A stretch of 32,261 nucleotides of DNA from Clostridia bacterium (GTDB lineage Bacteria; Bacillota; Clostridia; TANB77; CAG-508), in contig JAAVYF010000049.1 in assembly GCA_022790975.1 (NCBI GenBank), positions 1-32,261 of the forward strand, written 5' to 3'. The notes below the pieces were generated by a model. That model did no database searches, was not told the DNA's origin, and saw only the letters and a program-made list of their open reading frames with translations. The first letter of the stretch is position 1. The number at the start of each line of letters is the position of its first letter. Position numbers and translations under genes: made by a program. This document shows positions 7,112 to 13,975 of the stretch, piece after piece.

Positions 7112-7792
7112 ATGGAGGAAATGTTATTTGAAGAATATTGCGATAATTATTTAGAGTCTAAAATTATTGATTTGAAAAAGGAATTAACTAATAAAGACCT
7201 GGCTATAATAGAAAAGTTAGAAGTGAATATAGAAGATGGATTTTATACACAAAGTAGATATGAAGATGTAAAAGAAGATTTAGGAATATATTATAGTAAT
7301 TATGATGCTGATAGAGAACAAAGATATATAAAACCACTAAAATATGGTGTTACTAAAAAGGAATTTGATTATCTTTCTAATAGATTTAGTGAAATTGATA
7401 AAAAATATGAAGAAATGTTAGAAGGCAACTATCGAAGAAAAACTTTTAAAGATATATGGCTTAAAGAAAAGCAGCATATCAGAAATAAACTAATGTATTT
7501 ATTAGAAAAAGATATACTTACAGATAATAAAAAACAGAAAATACTTGAAATTGTAATAAATATGAAAGATGCTACAGATATGCAAAAAGAACGATTTGTT
7601 TTATATTATGGTTTAGACAAAAAACAAAAAAGAATCCATAATGCTTCTAAAATAGCAGAATTACAAAATTGTACTTCATCAAATATTAGACAATCAATAA
7701 ATAATATTAAACTAAAGATAGTAAGATTACCAGATGAACAAATAGAAACAATAAGAAAAATTATAAAACAAACAAATCTAAAATCCTTATAA
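7112..7792 (+). CDS. Sigma-70 region 4-like regulator with acidic N-terminal domain
   Basis: A 226-aa protein. The N-terminal 95 residues are paralogous to the preceding protein. The C-terminal part (about 150-215) has the shape of a sigma-70 region 4: KERFVLYYGL, then ASKIAELQNCTSSNIRQSIN and a basic helix. Such short sigma-like proteins are common regulators on clostridial elements. The start is uncertain: ATG 7112 has AGGG immediately before it and ATG 7121 has GGAGG only two bases before. It sits 18 bp after the preceding gene, so the two are one unit. Confidence 0.65.
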   Translation: MEEMLFEEYCDNYLESKIIDLKKELTNKDLAIIEKLEVNIEDGFYTQSRYEDVKEDLGIYYSNYDADREQRYIKPLKYGVTKKEFDYLSNRFSEIDKKYEEMLEGNYRRKTFKDIWLKEKQHIRNKLMYLLEKDILTDNKKQKILEIVINMKDATDMQKERFVLYYGLDKKQKRIHNASKIAELQNCTSSNIRQSINNIKLKIVRLPDEQIETIRKIIKQTNLKSL

Positions 7793-7834
7793 GAAATCAT
7801 ATAAAAATAAATATTAGTATGAAATGGAGAAAAT

Positions 7835-8323
7835 ATGACAGAGAAATTAAGAGAATTAAATGAAAAAATTATAAAAAAAAGAAATGAATTAGATTCATCA
7901 ATAGAAAATAACAAAGATGGAGATGTTATTTACAAAATAAGTGTTGAATTAGATGATTTGATTGCAGAATATATAAAATATGAAAATCAAAAGAAAATAT
8001 TAGATAAGTATAATGACATTCTAAATAATCCTTATAAAAGGGAAATTATAAACGAAATTAAAAAGGATGTAAAAAAGCAAGCTGAAAATATTTCAGACTT
8101 TGAATTGGAATGTTATTGCAATAATGTATATCTATATACTTGCTTAAAAGCTAATGGCATCAGTAATGATGAAATAGCAAAACAAATTTTATATCGTAAC
8201 AATATGGTTGCTGAAAATTTAGAAGGATCAGAGAACAGTAATATAGATATAGATTTAAAATTCAATACAGATATTTCAAACAAATACTATAAAATCATAA
8301 AAGAAAAGTTAAAACAAAACTAA
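7835..8323 (+). CDS. Spo0E-like aspartyl-phosphatase domain protein
   Basis: A 162-aa protein. Residues about 7-46 fit the Spo0E family: LNEKIIKKRNEL, a short loop, then the core ISVELDDLIAEY (S-x-x-L-D-x-L-I-x-x-Y). Spo0E proteins dephosphorylate the sporulation regulator Spo0A. Classical members are about 50-90 aa; this one has an extra 110-residue C-terminal part of unknown type with cysteines in ECYCNN and YTCLK. It is last in the unit from 6782 and is followed by two terminators. If active, the element could delay host sporulation. Confidence 0.6.
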   Translation: MTEKLRELNEKIIKKRNELDSSIENNKDGDVIYKISVELDDLIAEYIKYENQKKILDKYNDILNNPYKREIINEIKKDVKKQAENISDFELECYCNNVYLYTCLKANGISNDEIAKQILYRNNMVAENLEGSENSNIDIDLKFNTDISNKYYKIIKEKLKQN

Positions 8324-8336
8324 ATATAAAAGAATC

Positions 8337-8370
8337 AAAAGTCTAAACGGAAATGATTTAGGCTTTTATT
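8337..8370 (+). terminator. Rho-independent terminator (first of two)
   Basis: AAAAGTCTAAA (8337-8347) pairs with TTTAGGCTTTT (8357-8367) with one G-U pair, just after the Spo0E-like gene. Confidence 0.75.
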
Positions 8371-8385
8371 ATTTCAATGTTTAAG

Positions 8386-8412
8386 ACTGTAGTTTATTCT
8401 ACAGTTTTTTTT
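8386..8412 (+). terminator. Rho-independent terminator (second of two)
   Basis: Perfect 7-bp stem ACTGTAG (8386-8392) with CTACAGT (8399-8405), loop TTTATT, followed by an eight-T run. Confidence 0.9.
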
Positions 8413-8524
8413 ATTTTTAAAATAAATCTTTTTTTGTACCCATTTTTCTTTTTATTCCCCCATTTTAATCAAAAATACGAAATCCAGAGTATAGTGTCCG
8501 TAAATTGAGTTTTAAGAACTCCTA

Positions 8525-8589
8525 ACTCCAGAAGAAGCTTTTTATAGACACACTCCAGACAAAAAAATGAAGGACAGATTCTGGAGTGT
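8525..8589. repeat. Inverted repeat with a third direct copy
   Basis: ACACTCCAGA (8550-8559) and TCTGGAGTGT (8580-8589) form a perfect 10-bp inverted repeat with a 20-nt loop. A further ACTCCAGA lies at 8525-8532. The gap 8413-8771 (about 360 bp) holds no gene that I can support. The repeats could be a protein binding array, a nicking or replication site, or a structured RNA; the sequence alone does not decide. Confidence 0.55.
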
Positions 8590-8710
8590 TGTAAATGGTA
8601 GGGGGAATTAGAAATGATAACTTAATAGATACAAATAGATTCATCTATATAGGATTTTTTTGCCCTATTTTAGATGATTTTTTTGTACCTTCTACTAAAC
8701 TTGTGAGAAA

Positions 8711-8774
8711 CAAATCTCCACCTCTAAACAGTTGAATTTTCAAAGAAATTTAATTGTTGGAGGATTTAGAAATG
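8711..8774 (+). promoter_or_regulatory. Hairpin that buries the ribosome binding site
   Basis: The RNA can fold so that CAGTTGAATTT (8729-8739) pairs with AAATTTAATTG (8746-8756). Outside this, CAAATCTCC (8711-8719) pairs with the GGAGGATTT (8759-8767) that contains the SD of the 8772 gene, with one bulged G. This would mask the SD. It may be a switch or simply low basal translation. Confidence 0.5.
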
Positions 8775-9395
8775 AAAAATAATTATAAAGAAATAAATAA
8801 ATATGAGGAATCGAAAGAGAAAATAACAAATTATGATGAAGCAAATAAATATGATTTTTATGCAAAATATTATATGCACTATGCCATTGGAACTAGATTT
8901 GAAGATTGTGTTGAAATAAGCAAAAAAGAATATAGTGAATTGAAACAAAAATTAAAAAATTCAAAAGAAGCAATGATTAGAATATTCGCAACTTATGCTG
9001 TTGGATTCTATAAGAATGAAGGAACTTATGTGATACAAACAGTAGATAAAGATATTTATTATTGTTTATATAATTCACAGAGGTATGAAAAAAATAAGGT
9101 AAGAAATGAAAATTTTAGGCATATAGATAAATATTTTAATCAAGAAGATATAACTAATATTCATACTGATTATAGCCTTGAAGATGAAGTTTTAAATGAA
9201 ATAGAAAAAGAAGAAATAAAATTATTACTTGATTCAATTCTATCAGAGAAACAAAGCAATAGATTTTTTAAAAATAAAATACTAGAAATTCCTCTTGTAA
9301 TAATTGCTGTTCAAGATGGTACTACTGTAGGTGCAATAGAAGAAAGTGTAAAAAGAGCAATGAATAATATTTCAAAAAATTACAAGAAAAAATAA
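8772..9395 (+). CDS. Sigma-70-like regulator, divergent
   Basis: A 207-aa soluble protein. The C-terminal 60 residues (LLLDSILSEKQSNRFFKNKI, then IAVQDGTTVGAIEESVKRAM) look like a sigma region 4 helix-turn-helix, with the region before it acidic. Upstream it is rich in Tyr and charged residues and has no motif I know. ATG 8772 is used because GGAGG (8759-8763) is 8 nt upstream; the longer TTG reading from 8754 includes that SD. Such proteins often control excision or transfer genes of clostridial elements; here it precedes the recombinase region. Confidence 0.6.
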   Translation: MKNNYKEINKYEESKEKITNYDEANKYDFYAKYYMHYAIGTRFEDCVEISKKEYSELKQKLKNSKEAMIRIFATYAVGFYKNEGTYVIQTVDKDIYYCLYNSQRYEKNKVRNENFRHIDKYFNQEDITNIHTDYSLEDEVLNEIEKEEIKLLLDSILSEKQSNRFFKNKILEIPLVIIAVQDGTTVGAIEESVKRAMNNISKNYKKK

Positions 9396-9428
9396 AAAAA
9401 TTTTTTAAGAGCCTATAATTTTACTATG

Positions 9429-9556
9429 AGAAGTGAGCTTATATATAGAAGGGAGGAAAATATGATTACACAAATTTTAAGAAACAAATATCGACAACTA
9501 ATTAAGAAAAAATTTACCCAAAATCTATATAAAATGCAAATAAGGAGCTCACTTCT
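9429..9556. repeat. 11-bp inverted repeat flanking a micro-ORF
   Basis: AGAAGTGAGCT (9429-9439) and AGCTCACTTCT (9546-9556) are perfect inverted repeats 106 nt apart. The interval holds a well-placed SD and the start of a 41-aa reading frame. The arms could close a long stem in RNA or mark a small insertion. Confidence 0.6.
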
Positions 9557-9587
9557 TATTAGTCTTGTCAAGCCTTTAAAGTGTTAG
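9462..9587 (+). CDS. Possible 41-aa basic peptide
   Basis: ATG 9462 follows GGGAGG (9451-9456) at ideal spacing and runs to TAG 9585-9587. The peptide is strongly basic (MITQILRNKYRQLIKKKFTQ at the start). The second arm of the surrounding inverted repeat lies inside its coding sequence, so ribosomes on this frame could change folding ahead of the 9618 gene, as in a leader peptide. No homologue recognised; it may be non-coding. Confidence 0.4.
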   Translation: MITQILRNKYRQLIKKKFTQNLYKMQIRSSLLISLVKPLKC

Positions 9588-9617
9588 CAAAAAGTTGCAT
9601 AGGAAGGAGAAAGACCT

Positions 9618-10052
9618 ATGGAAGATAGAAACAAACAAATATTAGATATGTATTTTATTGAAAAAATAAAGCCAGTTGATATTGCAAAAAAATTTGAAAT
9701 AGCAAAAAGTACAGTAACAAGAGTGTTACAAAAAGATAGCAGATATATAAAAATTAAGCAAGAGAGAAAGGCTGAAAATCAAGAAAAGCATAAACAATAT
9801 ACTAATGATTACAATAAAACGAAGAAGAAAAATATACAACAAAAAAACAATGCTGATGATTTAGTTTTAAGAAATATGCACAATCAAGCGAGTATGGAAA
9901 TGTCTAAACCTAAACGATTGAATAATATGGCATATAGAAATTGGAATAAAAGTGCTTTTACTTATAATGAAAAGAAGAAAAGGTATGAATTTAGAGAAGA
10001 ATTAGGTCGCAGCTATGATGTACCAAAATATATAAAAGTGGAGGTTTTATAA
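9618..10052 (+). CDS. Helix-turn-helix DNA-binding protein
   Basis: A 144-aa protein. Residues about 5-45 form a Hin/resolvase-type helix-turn-helix (ILDMYFIEKIKPVDIAKKFE then AKSTVTRVLQKD). A long basic, Gln/Lys/Asn-rich region follows (50-85), then a conserved-looking tail with KPKRLNNMAYRNWNKSAF. Proteins of this kind are frequent on clostridial mobile elements. AAGGAGAAAG lies just upstream. Its stop overlaps the next start (TAATG), so it opens a coupled three-gene operon. Confidence 0.7.
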   Translation: MEDRNKQILDMYFIEKIKPVDIAKKFEIAKSTVTRVLQKDSRYIKIKQERKAENQEKHKQYTNDYNKTKKKNIQQKNNADDLVLRNMHNQASMEMSKPKRLNNMAYRNWNKSAFTYNEKKKRYEFREELGRSYDVPKYIKVEVL

Positions 10053-10258
10053 TGGCAAGAGAACTATACAACTGGGATCAAGTTAGAGCATATTTGATAA
10101 TCGCAGTCAAAAATGTAAAAGATAAAAACAAATATATGGATGTGGAAATAGAAGATTTTATAAAAGAATTAGATCCACTTCAAACTTTGTATGGTAAAGA
10201 GGGAGTAATTGGACTTTCTCAAAGATATTTAAAAAGCAAGAAAAGGAAATTGTTATGA
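10052..10258 (+). CDS. Small protein of unknown function
   Basis: A 68-aa hydrophilic protein with a basic end (KSKKRKLL) and a central DVEIEDFIKELDPLQTLYG. It overlaps its neighbours on both sides (TAATG before, ATGA after), so it is translated with them. No family recognised. Confidence 0.65.
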   Translation: MARELYNWDQVRAYLIIAVKNVKDKNKYMDVEIEDFIKELDPLQTLYGKEGVIGLSQRYLKSKKRKLL

Positions 10259-11076
10259 ATTTTATAGATATTGAACACGAAGAATTTTTTGAAGAAAAAA
10301 TGAAAGAATTAAGAAAATTAGGAAAAACAGATGTGTACTATAAATCATTAGTTTATACATTAAGCATTTGTGAAACAACTAGAGATCATTTTAATGAAAT
10401 ATTCAATATAAGAAAAAGTGAAGTTAATTTAGATTCTATTCAAAAAGGATGGCAAACATCAACATCATTAAAAGTAACTAGAATGGCATTTAACCTATGG
10501 AATCATAATCTTATGTATGACAGTGAACAAGATTTAGAAAATGAAAAAATATCAACATCTTATGCACCAAGCGAAATTTTCTGTTGTTCTTATGCACCAT
10601 ACTTTTGGGAAGGAATTAAGATTCGTTATCCAGAATACACTAAAGAAATAGAGATTTCCCATAGAGAAAGATATAGTAAGGTTATAACTCATATTGAAAA
10701 TGTAGAAGATAAACCTACAGGAATATATATAAGAACTAGCAAAAAGGATGAATATGAAACTTTAGAGCAAGTTACAAGACATTGTAAAGAGTGTGATATA
10801 AAAAGTACAATTATATATATGGATATAGGGTATAGTGGAATAGATCCAGATAGAAAAGCACTACAAGTTCTAAAAAAAGATATAGAAGCAAGTAAATTAA
10901 AGGAAGTTTTATATTTGAAGTTAGAATCACTTTTTAGAAAACCAATAGAATTTAACGAATTTGCAAGTAGATGCGAAAAAAACAATATTGATATATGTTG
11001 CTTAATGAACAAAAAAGCGAAAGAAACTGTAGATTTTAATGAAAATTATATGGATGAATGTGATAAAGATTATTAA
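10255..11076 (+). CDS. DUF6075-like domain fused to a degenerate serine-recombinase domain
   Basis: A 273-aa protein. Residues 1-130 match, as I recall the family, DUF6075: FIDIEHEEFFEEKMKELRKL, TDVYYKSLVYTLSICETTR, KVTRMAFNLWN and SYAPSEIFCCSYAPYFWEGI. Residues 155-255 resemble the N-terminal domain of serine recombinases: GIYIRTS with S162 at the catalytic serine place, then QVTRHCKECDI, DIGYSGIDPDRKALQ and KLESLFRKP. Resolvases normally have a D/S-R-L-x-R motif here; this has E-S-L-F-R, so one catalytic arginine is lost and activity is unlikely. It may bind DNA or pair with the true recombinase. Confidence 0.7.
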   Translation: MNFIDIEHEEFFEEKMKELRKLGKTDVYYKSLVYTLSICETTRDHFNEIFNIRKSEVNLDSIQKGWQTSTSLKVTRMAFNLWNHNLMYDSEQDLENEKISTSYAPSEIFCCSYAPYFWEGIKIRYPEYTKEIEISHRERYSKVITHIENVEDKPTGIYIRTSKKDEYETLEQVTRHCKECDIKSTIIYMDIGYSGIDPDRKALQVLKKDIEASKLKEVLYLKLESLFRKPIEFNEFASRCEKNNIDICCLMNKKAKETVDFNENYMDECDKDY

Positions 11077-11119
11077 AATGTAGAAAAACTAAAGTAAAGA
11101 ATATTTAGAGAATAGAAAT

Positions 11120-11177
11120 AGATGTATATTATAAATCGTTAATATACATACTAATACTATGGTTTATATATACATCT
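11120..11177. repeat. Hairpin leader before the 47-aa gene
   Basis: AGATGTATAT (11120-11129) and ATATACATCT (11168-11177) form a 10-bp stem ending just before the SD TGGAGG at 11181. It could be a weak terminator without a T run or a leader structure; no further claim. Confidence 0.4.
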
Positions 11178-11192
11178 TTATGGAGGCAATAT

Positions 11193-11336
11193 ATGAACAA
11201 AATACAGACAGTAGAAAAGAAAGAGCGAAAAATTGTAAATGTATTTTTCAATGAAGATGGCATATCAATTATAGAATTATTAGAATTAGATTTTTCAGAC
11301 TTTGTAAGTAATTTTATAAAAGAAAATGTTAAATAA
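11193..11336 (+). CDS. 47-aa protein before the recombinase
   Basis: ATG 11193 follows TGGAGG (11181-11186) and runs to TAA 11334-11336, giving 47 residues. The first third is basic (MNKIQTVEKKERK), followed by a strand-like IVNVFFN and an acidic ISIIELLELDFSDF helix. A strong terminator follows at once. Position and size recall the small genes that often precede recombinases on clostridial elements; no specific role can be assigned. Confidence 0.65.
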   Translation: MNKIQTVEKKERKIVNVFFNEDGISIIELLELDFSDFVSNFIKENVK

Positions 11337-11344
11337 AGATAAGA

Positions 11345-11390
11345 AAATAAGTGATGAATATACAGTTTTATATTCTCACTTATTTTTTAT
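11345..11390 (+). terminator. Rho-independent terminator
   Basis: A long stem: AATAAGTGA plus GAATATA (one bulged T) pairs with TATATTC plus TCACTTATT, followed by T's. It isolates the recombinase promoter. Confidence 0.9.
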
Positions 11391-11430
11391 ATGCAATAAA
11401 AGAAAAATCCGTGATTCTTCATAAAAGCAC

Positions 11431-11499
11431 GGTTGCTAAATGAAAAATGTTATGATATAATTTCAATATCATTAGTAATTAGTTATCAATTCAGCAACC
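11431..11499 (+). promoter_or_regulatory. Recombinase promoter within a 7-bp inverted repeat
   Basis: -35 TTGCTA (11433-11438), a 17-bp spacer, and extended -10 TGA-TATAAT (TATAAT at 11456-11461). GGTTGCT (11431-11437), covering the -35, is repeated inverted as AGCAACC at 11493-11499. It is a strong, separate promoter for the recombinase. Confidence 0.8.
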
Positions 11500-11512
11500 A
11501 GATGGAGGTTGT

Positions 11513-13174
11513 ATGAATTTTGATAACGGAATAATGTCTTTACTTTTAAGCATTTATTCGCCAGATGAAATAGCAAAATATATAAGGCTTTCATTAGAGG
11601 ATAGAGATAAAGAAGATAAAGACAAAGATGAAAGTGAAAGTATTACAAATCAAAGAAGAATTTTAAACCAATTTATTGACAGCAAAGGCAATAAAGGTAG
11701 TGAGTGCAAAGAGTTCATAGATGATGGGAAAAGTGGTACGAACTTTGATAGACCTGGATGGAAAGATTTAGTTGAACAAATTGAATCTGGAAAAATAAAG
11801 GTTGTTATTACTAAAAATTTATCAAGACTTGGTAGAAGTAATTTTGAATGTGGATATTATATGGATTATTATTTCCCTTCAATGAATGTTAGATATATGA
11901 CAGTTCAAGAAGGAGTAGATACAGGAGTTAATAATAATTCTAGTAATGAATATGCAGCATTAAATAACTTTATCAATGAAAAATATTCAAGAGATTTATC
12001 CAAGAATATTAAAAATTCAAAAAGACTTAAACAAGAAAGTGGAGAATATGTTGGAAGTAATAATACTCCGTATGGTTATATTAGAGATCCCCAAGATAAG
12101 CATCATCTGATTATTGAAGAATATTCGGCAAAAATTGTTAGACAGATATATCAATGGTATTTAGAAACTGGCTCACAAGGAGAGGTAAGAAGATTACTAT
12201 TTGAAAACGAAATACCTACACCAGCAACATATCGAAATCTAGTAAGTATGACAAGCAAGTTAAAAAATCCTTATCAATGGACTTCCAGAACTATAAGATA
12301 TATTTTAACAAGTCAAATGTATATTGGAAATATGGAACAACACAAGTATGAAAAAAAGAGTTTTAGAGATAAGAGATTATACAGAACCAAAAAAGAAGAT
12401 TGGATAATTGTTGAAGGAACACACGAACCAATAATAGACAAAGCAACTTATGATAAAGTACAAGCCTTAATAAAAGCAAACTTTAAAAGATCTTCTGAAA
12501 GACCACCAGAGCTATTTACAGGTTTATTAATATGTTATGATTGTAAACATAGAATATCTATTACACCAAGAGATCAAGTTACAAAAGATGGAACTGTTCA
12601 TCATCACGCATATACACAATGCAATTATTACAGAAAAAATAGAAATCTCAATGTTTGTTCGTTACATTCAATGAGTTATTTCAAACTTGAAGATAACTTA
12701 TTAAAGGAAATAGAAACGATTTGTAAAACTTTCGTAAAACTTGTTGATTTTGACAAGATTACAAAAGAAAAGCAGAAAACTATAAATACTTATGGAACTA
12801 CTTTATTACAGAAAATCAATAAACTTAATTCAGAAATAAAAAAGATAGACCAAAAGATTGAAAAGACATATATGGATAGACTGGATGAGGTTATTACAGT
12901 AGATACATATCAAAAGATTTCTGCTAAATTTGAAGAACAGAAAAAAACAATGCAAAAGGAAGTTACAGAACTTGAATCAACTTATGAACAATATCAAAGA
13001 GATAATTCTCTTGAAAATATACTGGAGGCAAAAAGCCTTGCATCAGAGTACATAAAGAAAAAGAAGAAAATTGATAGAGAGTTGATATTGAAATTAGTTG
13101 ATAGAGTAGAAATACACGAAAACAAAACAGCAGATTTATATTTAAAGATAAAGCCACTAGAACAGGTACGATAA
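11513..13174 (+). CDS. Large serine recombinase (element integrase)
   Basis: A 553-aa protein that cuts and rejoins the element and chromosomal attachment sites. The catalytic domain (21-165) has AKYIRLSLED with nucleophile S27, then FIDDGKSGTNFDRPGW and ITKNLSRLGRSNFECG with both catalytic arginines. A recombinase domain follows (about 190-300: PYGYIRDP, WTSRTIRYILTSQMYIGN). A zinc ribbon (LLICYDCKHR...TQCNYYRKNRNLNVC) and a coiled coil (about 420-500) complete it, as in TnpX-type enzymes. It appears intact. GGAGG sits 4 nt before the ATG. Its TAA overlaps the ATG of the truncated valS frame. Confidence 0.95.
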   Translation: MNFDNGIMSLLLSIYSPDEIAKYIRLSLEDRDKEDKDKDESESITNQRRILNQFIDSKGNKGSECKEFIDDGKSGTNFDRPGWKDLVEQIESGKIKVVITKNLSRLGRSNFECGYYMDYYFPSMNVRYMTVQEGVDTGVNNNSSNEYAALNNFINEKYSRDLSKNIKNSKRLKQESGEYVGSNNTPYGYIRDPQDKHHLIIEEYSAKIVRQIYQWYLETGSQGEVRRLLFENEIPTPATYRNLVSMTSKLKNPYQWTSRTIRYILTSQMYIGNMEQHKYEKKSFRDKRLYRTKKEDWIIVEGTHEPIIDKATYDKVQALIKANFKRSSERPPELFTGLLICYDCKHRISITPRDQVTKDGTVHHHAYTQCNYYRKNRNLNVCSLHSMSYFKLEDNLLKEIETICKTFVKLVDFDKITKEKQKTINTYGTTLLQKINKLNSEIKKIDQKIEKTYMDRLDEVITVDTYQKISAKFEEQKKTMQKEVTELESTYEQYQRDNSLENILEAKSLASEYIKKKKKIDRELILKLVDRVEIHENKTADLYLKIKPLEQVR

Positions 13175-13225
13175 TGCTACTCATTCTATTATTTTTTTAT
13201 TGTGTACCAAGGGGTGTCGTTAAAA
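13175..13225. other. Element/chromosome junction in valS (attachment site region)
   Basis: Up to about 13,205 the frame encodes a hydrophobic stretch unlike ValS (MLLILLFFYC). From GVVKITPCHDPNDY (about 13,211 on) it matches ValS. In ValS this position is normally preceded by EFGT/SG, so the crossover probably lies near the GG-rich bases 13,208-13,216. The matching left site is outside the window, so the core cannot be fixed. Confidence 0.6.
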
Positions 13226-13971
13226 TCACACCTTGCCATGACCCAAATGATTATCAAGCTGGAATTCGTCATAATTTAGAGATGGTAGAAGTATTTGATG
13301 AAAACTTTAAAATGGGTAATCTTGTTTTAGAATATAAAGGAATGGATTTATTAGAAGCTAGAAAAGAGATAGTAAAAAAATTAGAGGAACTTGGAGCTTT
13401 AGTTAAAGTAGAAGATTATACTCATAATGTTGCAAAATGTGAAAGATGTAAAAATACAATAGAGCCAAAGGTTTCAACACAATGGTTTGTTTCAATGAAA
13501 GATTTAGCAAAAAGGGCTGCAGATGCAGTTAGAAATGATGAAACTAAATTTATTCCAAAAAGATATGAAAAACAATATTTTAATTGGTTAGATAATATTA
13601 GAGATTGGTGTATATCTCGTCAATTATGGTGGGGGCATAGAATTCCAGCATATTATTGTAAAAGTTGTAATCATATAAATGTTTCAAAAGTACAACCAGA
13701 AAAATGCGAGAAATGTGGTAATACTGATTTAGAACAAGACCCAGACACATTAGATACATGGTTTTCATCTGCTCTATGGCCATTTTCAACTTTAGGTTGG
13801 CCAAATAAAGAAAATGAAGACTACAAAATGTTTTACCCAACGCAAACTTTAGTTACAGGATTTGATATTATAACATTTTGGGTTTCAAGAATGATGTCAC
13901 AAGGATTAGAATTAACAGATAAAGTTCCATTTAAAGATGTTTTAATTCATGGAATTGTAAGAGATAGTAAG

Positions 13972-13975
13972 CGGA
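13972..13975 (+). other. valS: Extra C making CGG before GGA (valS, at KMSK motif)
   Basis: Zero frame reads AGT AAG CGG AAG and runs out at about 14,031. Dropping C13972 gives AGT AAG GGA AGA AAA ATG, the expected SKGRKM of the KMSK signature. One of four identical cases. Confidence 0.85.

Larger units (their letters stand above)
1..13215. mobile_element. Right portion of an integrated element inside valS (left end outside window)
   Basis: The stretch is packed with accessory genes: five small XRE or XRE-fusion regulators, sigma-like proteins, a deformylase, AbrB and Spo0E-like proteins. It ends with a large serine recombinase whose stop codon directly abuts valS coding sequence lacking its 5' part. 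Recombinase genes of this type usually sit at the end of their element next to the attachment site. No relaxase, conjugation or phage structural gene is visible, so whether it is an ICE, a mobilizable element or a prophage is open. The right boundary is placed where ValS homology resumes, at about 13,205-13,220. The left boundary is not in the window. Confidence 0.75.
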
